A stretch of 6,798 bases of DNA from Saprospiraceae bacterium (GCA_020850025.1 JADZFI010000156.1:1-6798); one strand, 5' to 3'. Numbered from the stretch's first letter, positions 1-6,297 are shown. Program-made: numbers and translations. Notes: a model not told the origin generated them from the sequence alone.

Positions 1-562
1 AGCAAAGGAGGCAGGGGCTATAGTGGTACAGGAGAATAGGAAGGGATACGGGAATGCCTGTCTGGCTGGAATGTGTTACCTTGAGCAGTTACCTGCGTCC
101 GAACAGCCCGAAATAGTGGTATTTATTGACGGGGATTTTTCAGACTTTCCGGAGGAACTGCCAAAAGTGGCAAGCCCGATATTGAACGAAGGGATGGACA
201 TGGTGATTGGATCCAGAATGTTGGGAGGTATGGAGGCGAATGCCATGACATTGCCGCAACGATTTGGCAACTGGCTTGCGCCCACACTGATCCGGCTGAT
301 TTGGGGATACCGGTTTACTGACTTGGGGCCTTTCAGGGCCATACGCTGGGAATCGCTGAAGGCCCTGGATATGCAGGACAGAAATTATGGCTGGACGGTG
401 GAAATGCAGGTCAAGGCAGCGAAAATGAAGTTGAAATGCTCTGAGGTGCCAGTTCGATACAGGAAAAGAGCTGCCGGCCAAAGCAAGGTTTCAGGAACCA
501 TCAAAGGAACCATCCTTGCCGGCTGGAAAATCATAACGACGATCTTTAAGTTAGTGTTTTAG
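1..562 (+). CDS. Family 2 glycosyltransferase, DPM1/polyprenyl-phosphate type (5'-truncated)
   Basis: The frame is open from base 2 to the TAG at 560-562, so the true start lies left of the window and the GTG at 23 is internal. About 187 residues are visible; relatives are usually some 230-250 residues long, so roughly the first 50 are missing. The visible part has the GT-A fold signature of dolichyl/polyprenyl-phosphate sugar transferases: a KGYGNA stretch near the left edge, then the acidic metal/nucleotide motif DGDFSD followed by PEEL, then an IGSR motif, and a C-terminal TDLGPFRAIR and YGWTVEM region. Such enzymes move a sugar from a nucleotide sugar to a lipid phosphate on the inner face of the membrane. 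There is no C-terminal membrane segment, so this is the short, peripheral form. The exact donor and acceptor cannot be read from sequence. The last two codons and the stop lie inside an octamer repeat array. Confidence 0.88.
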   Translation, partial: AKEAGAIVVQENRKGYGNACLAGMCYLEQLPASEQPEIVVFIDGDFSDFPEELPKVASPILNEGMDMVIGSRMLGGMEANAMTLPQRFGNWLAPTLIRLIWGYRFTDLGPFRAIRWESLKALDMQDRNYGWTVEMQVKAAKMKLKCSEVPVRYRKRAAGQSKVSGTIKGTILAGWKIITTIFKLVF

Positions 563-584
563 TGTTTTAGTGTTTTAGTGTTTT
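553..584. repeat. Tandem octamer array, 4 x AGTGTTTT (left arm)
   Basis: Four perfect copies of AGTGTTTT run without a break (553-560, 561-568, 569-576, 577-584). The first overlaps the end of the upstream glycosyltransferase, so its last residues (V, F) and its TAG stop are read from repeat sequence. Because the unit is 8 bases long and each junction reads TTTTAG, a TAG appears in all three forward frames (560, 568, 576). The reverse complement, AAAACACT, is the unit of the array at 621-716, so the two form an imperfect inverted pair. Confidence 0.9.
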
Positions 585-620
585 GAGATTAACCTGAAAG
601 TTTGATTTTCTTACACAAAC

Positions 621-716
621 GAAATCCCAAATCTCTGAAATACCAAAACACCAAAACACTAAAACACCGAAACACCGAAACACCGAAACACCGAAACACT
701 CAATCACTGAAAACTC
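621..716. repeat. Tandem octamer array, (A/G)AAACAC(C/T) (right arm)
   Basis: The core at 645-700 holds seven in-register units: AAAACACC, AAAACACT, AAAACACC, three GAAACACC and GAAACACT. Degenerate units keep the 8-base register on both sides: GAAATCCC, AAATCTCT and GAAATACC on the left, CAATCACT and GAAAACTC on the right. This is the inverted partner of the four AGTGTTTT units at 553-584. Between the arms, GAGATT (585-590) can pair with AATCTC (630-635), and GTTTG (600-604) with CAAAC (616-620). The array ends about 20 bases before the start of the next gene. No TAnnTTTG promoter box was found between 585 and 737, so the downstream gene's promoter is not identified; read-through from upstream is possible. 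Confidence 0.85.
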
Positions 717-737
717 AAACAATTCACCCAACTCAAT

Positions 738-2282
738 ATGTACGGTCTTCATTCTCTTTTTGAGGCATTCAAGTATCAAGACTTTGTTGACTTTGGCTAT
801 TTGATGCTGCTCATCTACTTCCTCGCGATGAGCGGGGTGACCATTTATGCACTCCTGCAATTCCACTTGTTGTACCTCTACAAGAAGTACCACAAGGAGA
901 ATCCGGAGATTCGCTACAAGCAATATAGCCCCGATGATCAGAACGTTCCATTCGTAACGGTGCAATTGCCGATGTACAACGAAATGTATGTGGCAGAACG
1001 TATCATTGACTACGTGGCTGCTCAGGAGTACCCCAAGAACAGATTTCAAATCCAGGTGCTGGACGATTCCACTGATGAAACAGTGGGTATTGTAGCGGCC
1101 AAAGTAGCCGAGCTCAAAGCTCAGGGATTTGATATCGAGCATGTACACCGCGTGAACCGTCAGGGCTACAAAGCCGGCGCTTTACAGGAGGCCATGCCGC
1201 TGGTAAAAGGCGAGTACATCGCTATTTTTGACGCCGACTTCACTCCGCGCCCCGACTTCCTGCGCACAACCATGGCTTACTTTGAAGATCCAAAGGTGGG
1301 TATCGTGCAAACTCGCTGGGAACACATCAATGCCGATTACAGCATGCTTACCAAACTGCAGGCTTTGCAGTTGAATGTGCACTTCACGGTGGAACAGGCC
1401 GGTCGTTCTTACGGCAACCTCCTGCTACAGTTCAACGGCACTGCCGGCGTATGGCGCAAGAACGTAATCAACGAAGCCGGTGGCTGGCAAAGTGATACCC
1501 TCACGGAAGACCTGGATTTGAGCTTCCGCGCTCAGATCATGGGCTACAAAATCCAGTATCTGGAAAAACTCGGCAGCCCGGCAGAATTGCCAGTAGATAT
1601 GAACGCGCTCAAGGGTCAGCAGTTCCGCTGGAACAAAGGTGGCGCTCAGAATGTGCGCAAACTGATGAAACTGATCTGGAATACCGACAAACTCAACAGC
1701 ATCCAGAAAATGCACGCAATGAGCCAACTCACGGCATATGGTGTGTTCCTGTGGGTGTTCATTGCAGCCCTGAGCAGTGTGCCGCTGGCATTTGCCTTCA
1801 GCGAACTGGGAATTTCTACCCACTTCCTGTCGTTCTCTGTACTGGGTCTGTTCTCTGTAGCGGCTATTTCCTACACTGCAAACATCACAGCAGCCCTGAA
1901 CCGCACGGTTCCGGCAACCTTCTGGGAGAAAGTACGCTTCTTTGGACTGTTCATCTCGTTCATGCCTATGTCGCTCGGTCTCTCTCTGTATAATGCAGTA
2001 GCAGTGATCGAAGGTCTGCGCGGTAAGGTTTCTGCCTTCGTTCGCACGCCTAAATATGGCGGTGATGGCAAACAGCAAACTTCTGTTCAGAAAGCGGCTT
2101 ATGTGGCCCGGAAGATTTCCTGGATCACCATCGCTGAAGGTGTTATGTCGCTCATCTTCGCAGCGGCAGTAGTAGTAGGTCTGGTAACCGGAAACACCGC
2201 ATTCGTGCTGTTCCACTCCATGCTTTCTTTTGGATTCGGTACCATTTGCTACTACTCCATCAAGCACCTCAACTTTAGGTAA
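738..2282 (+). CDS. Membrane processive glycosyltransferase family 2 (cellulose synthase/CslA-like)
   Basis: This is a 514-residue inner-membrane polysaccharide synthase with all the catalytic motifs of processive GT2 enzymes. An N-terminal membrane segment (about residues 20-46) precedes a cytoplasmic GT-A domain. Seen there are LPMYNE (77-82), LDDSTDET (108-115, first Asp pair), FDADF (164-168, the DxD motif), TEDLD (256-260, catalytic-base motif) and QQFRW (294-298, the QxxRW acceptor/product motif). Four or five further hydrophobic segments follow (about 332-355, 362-385, 400-425, 463-485, 488-508). The wording around the motifs (QVLDDSTD, GYKAGAL) resembles plant CslA/CslC mannan or glucan synthases more than BcsA, and no PilZ domain is present. 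Length fits that group. Product (beta-glucan, mannan or other) is not readable. The ATG at 738 has no Shine-Dalgarno sequence, as is usual in this phylum. The stop abuts the inverted array at 2283. Confidence 0.92.
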   Translation: MYGLHSLFEAFKYQDFVDFGYLMLLIYFLAMSGVTIYALLQFHLLYLYKKYHKENPEIRYKQYSPDDQNVPFVTVQLPMYNEMYVAERIIDYVAAQEYPKNRFQIQVLDDSTDETVGIVAAKVAELKAQGFDIEHVHRVNRQGYKAGALQEAMPLVKGEYIAIFDADFTPRPDFLRTTMAYFEDPKVGIVQTRWEHINADYSMLTKLQALQLNVHFTVEQAGRSYGNLLLQFNGTAGVWRKNVINEAGGWQSDTLTEDLDLSFRAQIMGYKIQYLEKLGSPAELPVDMNALKGQQFRWNKGGAQNVRKLMKLIWNTDKLNSIQKMHAMSQLTAYGVFLWVFIAALSSVPLAFAFSELGISTHFLSFSVLGLFSVAAISYTANITAALNRTVPATFWEKVRFFGLFISFMPMSLGLSLYNAVAVIEGLRGKVSAFVRTPKYGGDGKQQTSVQKAAYVARKISWITIAEGVMSLIFAAAVVVGLVTGNTAFVLFHSMLSFGFGTICYYSIKHLNFR

Positions 2283-2333
2283 AAGGCACGAAGGGTGACA
2301 CGAAGGCGCTAAGACACGAAGGCGCAAAGACAC

Positions 2334-2369
2334 GAAGGGGTAATTTGGCCAAAGTCAAATTACCCCTTC
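2334..2369. terminator. Hairpin 1 of the convergent gap (14-bp stem)
   Basis: GAAGGGGTAATTTG (2334-2347) is perfectly complementary to CAAATTACCCCTTC (2356-2369), with an 8-base loop. It lies between two converging genes, so a role in ending transcription from one or both sides is plausible. No proper T-tract follows on either strand, so classical intrinsic termination is not shown. RNA stabilisation or processing is equally possible. Confidence 0.45.
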
Positions 2370-2375
2370 TTAAAT

Positions 2376-2416
2376 GAAGTTATCCCGGCAGGCCGCAGGC
2401 CTGCCGGGATAACTTC
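2376..2416. terminator. Hairpin 2 of the convergent gap (perfect 19-bp stem, 3-base loop)
   Basis: GAAGTTATCCCGGCAGGCC (2376-2394) and GGCCTGCCGGGATAACTTC (2398-2416) are perfect reverse complements around the loop GCA. The stem is long and G+C-rich and would fold very stably in either transcript. As with hairpin 1, no T-tract follows, so the terminator label rests on position between convergent genes. The perfect palindrome also fits a dispersed palindromic (REP-like) repeat. Confidence 0.5.
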
Positions 2417-2467
2417 GCGCCTTTGTGTCTTTGTGTCTTCGCGCCTTTGTGTCCGCCTTCGTGCCTT

Positions 2468-5425
2468 CTACCTAAGTAGGGCTACTCTTTCCACTACCTT
2501 TTCTCCACCGGGCGCTTGTATTTCCACAAAGTAGAGCCCTGCTGCAATTTGCTCGGGTAAGTTCCATTGGAGCAAATCACCATCAACTGTCGCATTTCTA
2601 CTCACCACAGTTTTGCCATTAACATCCATCAGACGGATATTCAACCATTGTCCGTTCCAATCGGCAAGGTCCAGGTAAAGTACGCCTGTGGTAGGGTTTG
2701 GGAACATGCGCAGAGTGGGCGACGTAAGTTCTGCCAGCCGTTCTTCCACCGGGCGTTCTCCGGCAGGGGTTACGCCCACCGGACAATAAAAGGTGTTCAG
2801 GTGTGCCTCCAGGAAAATCTGCGGCTCCAGTCGGGATACGATATCAATAAAAGTCACATCAGCCTGAGCAGGCAGCTTGTACCTGAAAATATCAGATTCG
2901 CCCCCGGCAATGCTGTCGGAGGTAGACTTGAATCGCACTGAATACATGGGAGAGAAATTGGGGCTGCGCACCTCATAATCCCGTCCGGAAACAGGCGACT
3001 CATACACACTGTTGTCGGCTGGATACAGGGCCGTCATGCCATCCGGCACCTGTATAGCGGTGTATATCAGCCTATTAGGGCAGTTGTTGGTTACCCGAAC
3101 CCGATAGGTTTTATTGTTCCCGGCATCGGCAGTGATGTTCAGTAATTCATACTTGACACAGCCGGAGATTTTTACATCACAGGGCTGCTCCTCCCTAATC
3201 GTTACCAAAAAACAACAGGAGGCTGTCTGTCCGCAACTATCGCTTGCCTGCCAGCAAACCTGCGTACTTGCCACAGGGAAAATATTTCCGGATGCTAAAC
3301 CCTGGATCAGGTCTAGTTCCAGCCCCGGACAAGGACAATCGGTAGCGGCCTGCGGCAGCGCATAGGTTACGGCCACCGGGCCGGTTCCCGGCAAAGTGGC
3401 CAGGCTTATGTTATTAGGACAAACAATACCCACATTGGAAGGAGAAGGGGTTAACGAAGCCAGGGTGTAGGTTGCCAGCGTATCGCAACCGGTGCTAGCC
3501 GGTAACAGAAGCGTCACCGTGCCAGGTTGGGTGTAACTTATACCGCCAAGTGTTATGGTTTCGCCCGGACAGAACTCGATGATTCGGGTGACGGTGGGTT
3601 GTGGCGAGGTCGTAAGTACGTAAGTCGCCAGGGTGTCGCAGGCATTGCCTTGTCCGGCCAGGGTAAGGTTAACCGTGGCAGGTGCCGTGTAGGTTTGACC
3701 GCCGAGCACTACCGTTTCGCCCGGGCAAAGCGGAATGTTTTGGGTGAACGATTCCTGTGGTTTGAGGATCAGTTGGTAGGTAGCCAGGGTATCGCAGGCA
3801 TTGCCTTGTCCGGCCAGGGTAAGGTTGACCGTAGCGGGTGCTGTGTAGGTTTGACCGCCGAGCACTACCGTTTCGCCGGGGCAGAGCGGAATGTTAGCGT
3901 TGATGCTCACATCATCTTTCAATACCAGACTGTAGACAAAGGAAGAATCACATGTGCCATTGAGGCCAGGATGAATGAATTCCAATTGTGCAGGTGCAGT
4001 AAAAAGTTGGCCTTCAATTTGAACGGTTTCTCCAGCGCAGAGCGGAATGGTGTTTTCCACCAGCACTTTGTTGCCGAAATCGGAAAAGAATCCATACCGA
4101 CAACCGGTAGTAAGGCCTCCATTCAGGAATCCCATTTGAAACAATCCTTGTGTATTCGACACTATCGATGACTGACCGGCAGGTACTATATTGTCATCAA
4201 ATGAAATAGCGGCGGCAACAAATTCTCCACCGGTTCCGGGCACTACCTGAAATGCTCCAGGGAGGATCAGGTTTGGGTTGCCGTTCAATATAAAGCCGTC
4301 CTGAAATCCGTTTCGGGTAGTCAAAAACAGATGAAACGTCTCTGGGGTAGATCGGACGAATCGAACCGAGGAAGAGCCACTGCAATCCAGCGCAGGCATG
4401 ATTTCTCCTGCCACCTCGCAATTTTGTCCGGTCATTTGCCAGACGTAAACAGGGGCAGAGGATTCAATAAAGTGCCCGCCATTTGTAATGGTCAAATTGA
4501 GCATCTCACCTTCGTTCAGGTTATTTCCTATCACTACTCCATCCAGACTTACCTGCGTTCCATTCTCGGTTGCCATGATGAATGCGTATTCATTTCCGTT
4601 CAGGAGTCCTTTATGTACCACATACCTTGTTCCCAGTTTATCAACCGGCACCAATTGATCCGACATCACATCTCTGCAAAAGCCACCAAATACCCAGCCG
4701 CTTTCCAGCAAATCGTCTTTAATCGTCACAGCAATTGGCTTGTCAGATTGAATTTTTGATCCTGTTGGTCGGAGAACCCCTAGCTGGCTTAACGCCTCGC
4801 CAGACCAGGTCTGGCCTTTTTGAAGCGTGATATTAAAGGGAATGTTGGCCGGACGCCCAACAAGAGCCTGTGTAGGCGTAATGGTTACCGTGGTATTGTC
4901 TTCGGTTCCTACAATGTCGAAAGCGGCCTTAGGAAGAGGGGTGTAAGCGGCAGAATTGTCTGTAATATTTTGGAAAGGGGTATAAAACAGTGTGCCAAGC
5001 GCGTTTTTTCCTTTCAGTGAAAACAATTCCGGATTGTTGGGAGTACTTCCAATGATCTCATAATAAGCCGTAATCGGAGCGGTGGATTGAATTAAAAAGC
5101 CCTTGTTATTTACAGTGTTGGCAGGGGTATTCTCTACAAACTGGAATAAGGGCGGCAACATCAGCGCTCCACTGGTATTGGCAGCTATATTGATGTTTTG
5201 CACCGGAAATGCAGGATTGGCGGGCTGTGAAACGGTTACCGTAGCTGCGGCGCCATAAGTGGAGAACCGGAATGCAACCGGCCTGTCGAAGTTGCTGGTG
5301 TTGTTTTGTGAGATTTCAGGAGCAACAAACCAAAATTCCGTATCTTTTTGTGCAAAAAGATAGGAGTGAAAGCATAAAAAAGCCAATGACAGGAATAGGG
5401 TAAGGCAAGTCTTTTTAATTTGCAT
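2468..5425 (-). CDS. Secreted T9SS cargo protein with IgGFc-binding-like domain, 52-residue repeats and HYR-like domain
   Basis: This 985-residue protein begins with a signal peptide (KK at 4-5, hydrophobic core about 8-24, likely cut after FA at 24-25 before QKDTEFWF). Residues about 27-450 resemble the IgGFc-binding N-terminal domain found in many Bacteroidota surface proteins; seen are SDQLVPV, GTRYVV, AFIMATENGT and PVYVWQMTGQNCEVAG. Four repeats of exactly 52 residues follow (about 458-665; key Cys 463, 515, 567, 619, motif LCPGETVVLGG). Next come an HYR-like domain (about 666-745, starting CPNN), a Cys-containing region of unassigned type (748-882), and a T9SS type A sorting domain (about 905-985, starting with FPNPTTG and ending in a hydrophobic-basic tail). 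By family knowledge the protein crosses the inner membrane by Sec and the outer membrane by the T9SS, then is anchored or released. Its ligand is unknown; binding IgG should not be assumed. The ATG at 5425 directly precedes the signal peptide. The gene is divergent from the FkbM gene. Confidence 0.9.
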   Translation of the reverse strand: MQIKKTCLTLFLSLAFLCFHSYLFAQKDTEFWFVAPEISQNNTSNFDRPVAFRFSTYGAAATVTVSQPANPAFPVQNINIAANTSGALMLPPLFQFVENTPANTVNNKGFLIQSTAPITAYYEIIGSTPNNPELFSLKGKNALGTLFYTPFQNITDNSAAYTPLPKAAFDIVGTEDNTTVTITPTQALVGRPANIPFNITLQKGQTWSGEALSQLGVLRPTGSKIQSDKPIAVTIKDDLLESGWVFGGFCRDVMSDQLVPVDKLGTRYVVHKGLLNGNEYAFIMATENGTQVSLDGVVIGNNLNEGEMLNLTITNGGHFIESSAPVYVWQMTGQNCEVAGEIMPALDCSGSSSVRFVRSTPETFHLFLTTRNGFQDGFILNGNPNLILPGAFQVVPGTGGEFVAAAISFDDNIVPAGQSSIVSNTQGLFQMGFLNGGLTTGCRYGFFSDFGNKVLVENTIPLCAGETVQIEGQLFTAPAQLEFIHPGLNGTCDSSFVYSLVLKDDVSINANIPLCPGETVVLGGQTYTAPATVNLTLAGQGNACDTLATYQLILKPQESFTQNIPLCPGETVVLGGQTYTAPATVNLTLAGQGNACDTLATYVLTTSPQPTVTRIIEFCPGETITLGGISYTQPGTVTLLLPASTGCDTLATYTLASLTPSPSNVGIVCPNNISLATLPGTGPVAVTYALPQAATDCPCPGLELDLIQGLASGNIFPVASTQVCWQASDSCGQTASCCFLVTIREEQPCDVKISGCVKYELLNITADAGNNKTYRVRVTNNCPNRLIYTAIQVPDGMTALYPADNSVYESPVSGRDYEVRSPNFSPMYSVRFKSTSDSIAGGESDIFRYKLPAQADVTFIDIVSRLEPQIFLEAHLNTFYCPVGVTPAGERPVEERLAELTSPTLRMFPNPTTGVLYLDLADWNGQWLNIRLMDVNGKTVVSRNATVDGDLLQWNLPEQIAAGLYFVEIQAPGGEKVVERVALLR
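3431..4054 (-). repeat. Four in-frame 156-bp repeats in the T9SS cargo gene
   Basis: The four copies encode residues 458-509, 510-561, 562-613 and 614-665, with invariant 52-residue spacing between matching cysteines. Copies 2 and 3 share an identical stretch of about 40 residues (511-550 and 563-602), while their DNA (3776-3895 and 3620-3739) differs at roughly ten positions, apparently all silent. Copies 1 and 4 are clearly diverged but keep the C-x-GET, the (Y/F)T-x-P and the CD(T/S) cores. Each unit has two cysteines, which may form one disulfide per module outside the cell. These look like short beta-rich stalk modules between the N-terminal binding region and the sorting tail. Confidence 0.9.
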
Positions 5426-5604
5426 GGGTAGTAGTGTGTTTAAGGCTTCAAAGTTGAGGATGATTTAACGTGGAGTCAATTGGAATACGGCTGTTTGACA
5501 GAAAGAAGACATTGTTAACTAAAGCAACTCCGGATCTGCTTTTTACGTCATGTCCAAAATCTGGAAAAGGAGCCTTAGGTTTGTCCCCGATTCTTATACG
5601 CTAG
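5426..5604. promoter_or_regulatory. Divergent intergenic region between the cargo and FkbM genes
   Basis: This 179-bp gap holds the starts of two divergent genes and so must contain or lie near both promoters. On the plus strand there is one exact Bacteroidota -7 box at 5576-5583 (see separate entry). On the minus strand I found no TAnnTTTG box ahead of the cargo gene. No octamer arrays of the type seen on the other side of the cargo gene are present, and no strong inverted repeat was noticed. Confidence 0.5.
5576..5583 (+). promoter_or_regulatory. Candidate Bacteroidota -7 promoter box (TAGGTTTG) for the FkbM gene
   Basis: TAGGTTTG matches the phylum's -7 consensus TAnnTTTG exactly and lies 21 bases before the ATG at 5605. 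A transcript would start near 5588-5592, leaving a leader of about 15 bases. No TTTG-like -33 element sits at the expected distance, so the promoter is only half supported. If real, it favours translation from 5605 over the out-of-frame ATG at 5550, which would lie upstream of the transcript. Confidence 0.35.
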
Positions 5605-6297
5605 ATGCAATCCATAAAAAAAACGCTGATCAAGGTACTTGATTTGTTTCGGCACCAAAAGTCCTACTCTCAGGATGGAGAAGACATGGTGTTGCGATCC
5701 TTCATGGAAACCCTGCCCAAAGGCTACAGGGGGTTTTACGTGGATGTAGGAGCGCACCATCCGGTCAGATTTTCCAACACCTACTATTTTTACCGAAAGG
5801 GGTGGACCGGCATCAACATAGATGCCACCCCTGGGAGTATGACCCTGTTCAGGTGGTTCAGACGTCGCGACACCAACCTGGAGTTGGGTATTGGCGCAGA
5901 AAAAGGCAGCCTGAGCTTTTATTGCTTCGACGAACCTGCGCTGAATACGCTTTCTGAAAGCGTGGCAGAGGAAAGAGCGAGCGGTGGACGGTATAAAATC
6001 AAAAAAAAGGTGGAAGTACCTGTTCTGCCCCTGAAGGAGGTTTTGGCCATGCATCTGCCAGCCACCAGGAAAATTGACTTTTTTTCCGTTGATGTGGAAG
6101 GTCTGGATGAAATGGTGCTGCGTTCGAACGACTGGAAGCGCTTTCGGCCTACCTTTGTTTTGGCGGAGGATGCCGGGTTTCAACTAAGCGATCCTGAAAG
6201 AAAAGGATTGGGTGTATACCAGTTGCTGACAGAAAATGGCTATGTTTTAGTGGCTAAAACTCAGCGAACACTGGTTTTTCAGGATAATCTGGCCTGA
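5605..6297 (+). CDS. FkbM-family SAM-dependent methyltransferase
   Basis: This 230-residue protein carries the hallmarks of FkbM (Methyltransf_21) enzymes. SYSQDGEDMVL (20-30) is the conserved lead-in. FYVDVGAHHP (44-53) is the glycine-rich SAM-binding motif I. NIDATP (71-76) is the acidic strand that usually contacts the SAM ribose. FFSVDVEGLDEMVL (159-172) is the family's C-terminal D-x-EG motif. There is no signal peptide or membrane segment, so it should be cytoplasmic. Many members O-methylate sugars of surface glycans or exopolysaccharides, which would suit a neighbourhood with two glycosyltransferases, but its substrate is not readable. The ATG at 5605 follows an in-frame TAG (5602-5604), so no longer in-frame start exists. 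A tract of 8 A at 5616-5623, a second at 6001-6008 and 7 T at 6079-6085 are possible slippage sites. An overlapping upstream frame (5550-5642) may be a displaced N-terminus. Confidence 0.9.
   Translation: MQSIKKTLIKVLDLFRHQKSYSQDGEDMVLRSFMETLPKGYRGFYVDVGAHHPVRFSNTYYFYRKGWTGINIDATPGSMTLFRWFRRRDTNLELGIGAEKGSLSFYCFDEPALNTLSESVAEERASGGRYKIKKKVEVPVLPLKEVLAMHLPATRKIDFFSVDVEGLDEMVLRSNDWKRFRPTFVLAEDAGFQLSDPERKGLGVYQLLTENGYVLVAKTQRTLVFQDNLA

Larger units (their letters stand above)
2275..2475. repeat. Inverted octamer-array element filling the convergent gap
   Basis: Two arms of matching architecture face each other. The left arm, 2283-2334, reads in units AAGGCACG, AAGGGTGACACG, AAGGCGCT, AAGACACG, AAGGCGCA, AAGACACG. 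The right arm, 2416-2467 on the minus strand, reads AAGGCACG, AAGGCGGACACA, AAGGCGCG, AAGACACA, AAGACACA, AAGGCGCG. Both are 52 bases long with the same 8-12-8-8-8-8 spacing. The match extends 8 bases outward as TTAGGTA(A/G), which contains the last Arg codon and the stop codon of each flanking gene. By hand count, 50 of 60 positions agree between the arms. The centre holds two hairpins. The unit fits the same RARRCRCN consensus as the array upstream of the processive glycosyltransferase gene. Confidence 0.9.

Noticed and set aside
553..716. CRISPR-like repetition
   Set aside because: The units are 8 bases with no unique spacers, arranged in opposite arms. No cas gene is present.
567..1148. 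Minus-strand open frame of 193 codons across the first octamer array and the start of the glycosyltransferase gene
   Set aside because: Its C-terminal part is just the array translated (CFGVSVFRCFGV-type repetition), and the rest is antisense to a real gene.
1425..2333. Minus-strand open frame of 302 codons opposite the processive glycosyltransferase, running into the inverted array
   Set aside because: The translation is rich in His, Cys, Arg and Gln, shows no family motif, and lies opposite an unambiguous gene with complete catalytic motifs. It is an antisense shadow.
2376..2416. Possible transposon end or phage attachment site from the perfect 19-bp inverted repeat
   Set aside because: The loop is only 3 bases, no transposase or integrase is in the window, and no flanking target duplication was found.
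3527..4171. Plus-strand open frame of 214 codons with an apparent internal repeat, opposite the cargo gene
   Set aside because: The repetition only mirrors the 156-bp repeats of the true minus-strand gene, and no domain or sensible start context is visible.
5426..5445. AGTGTGTTT upstream of the cargo gene as a stray octamer unit
   Set aside because: It is a single imperfect copy without register or partner arm and is expected by chance.
5575..6183. Minus-strand open frame of 202 codons opposite the FkbM gene
   Set aside because: It has no recognisable motif and covers the SAM-binding and DVEG motif region of a clear methyltransferase gene.
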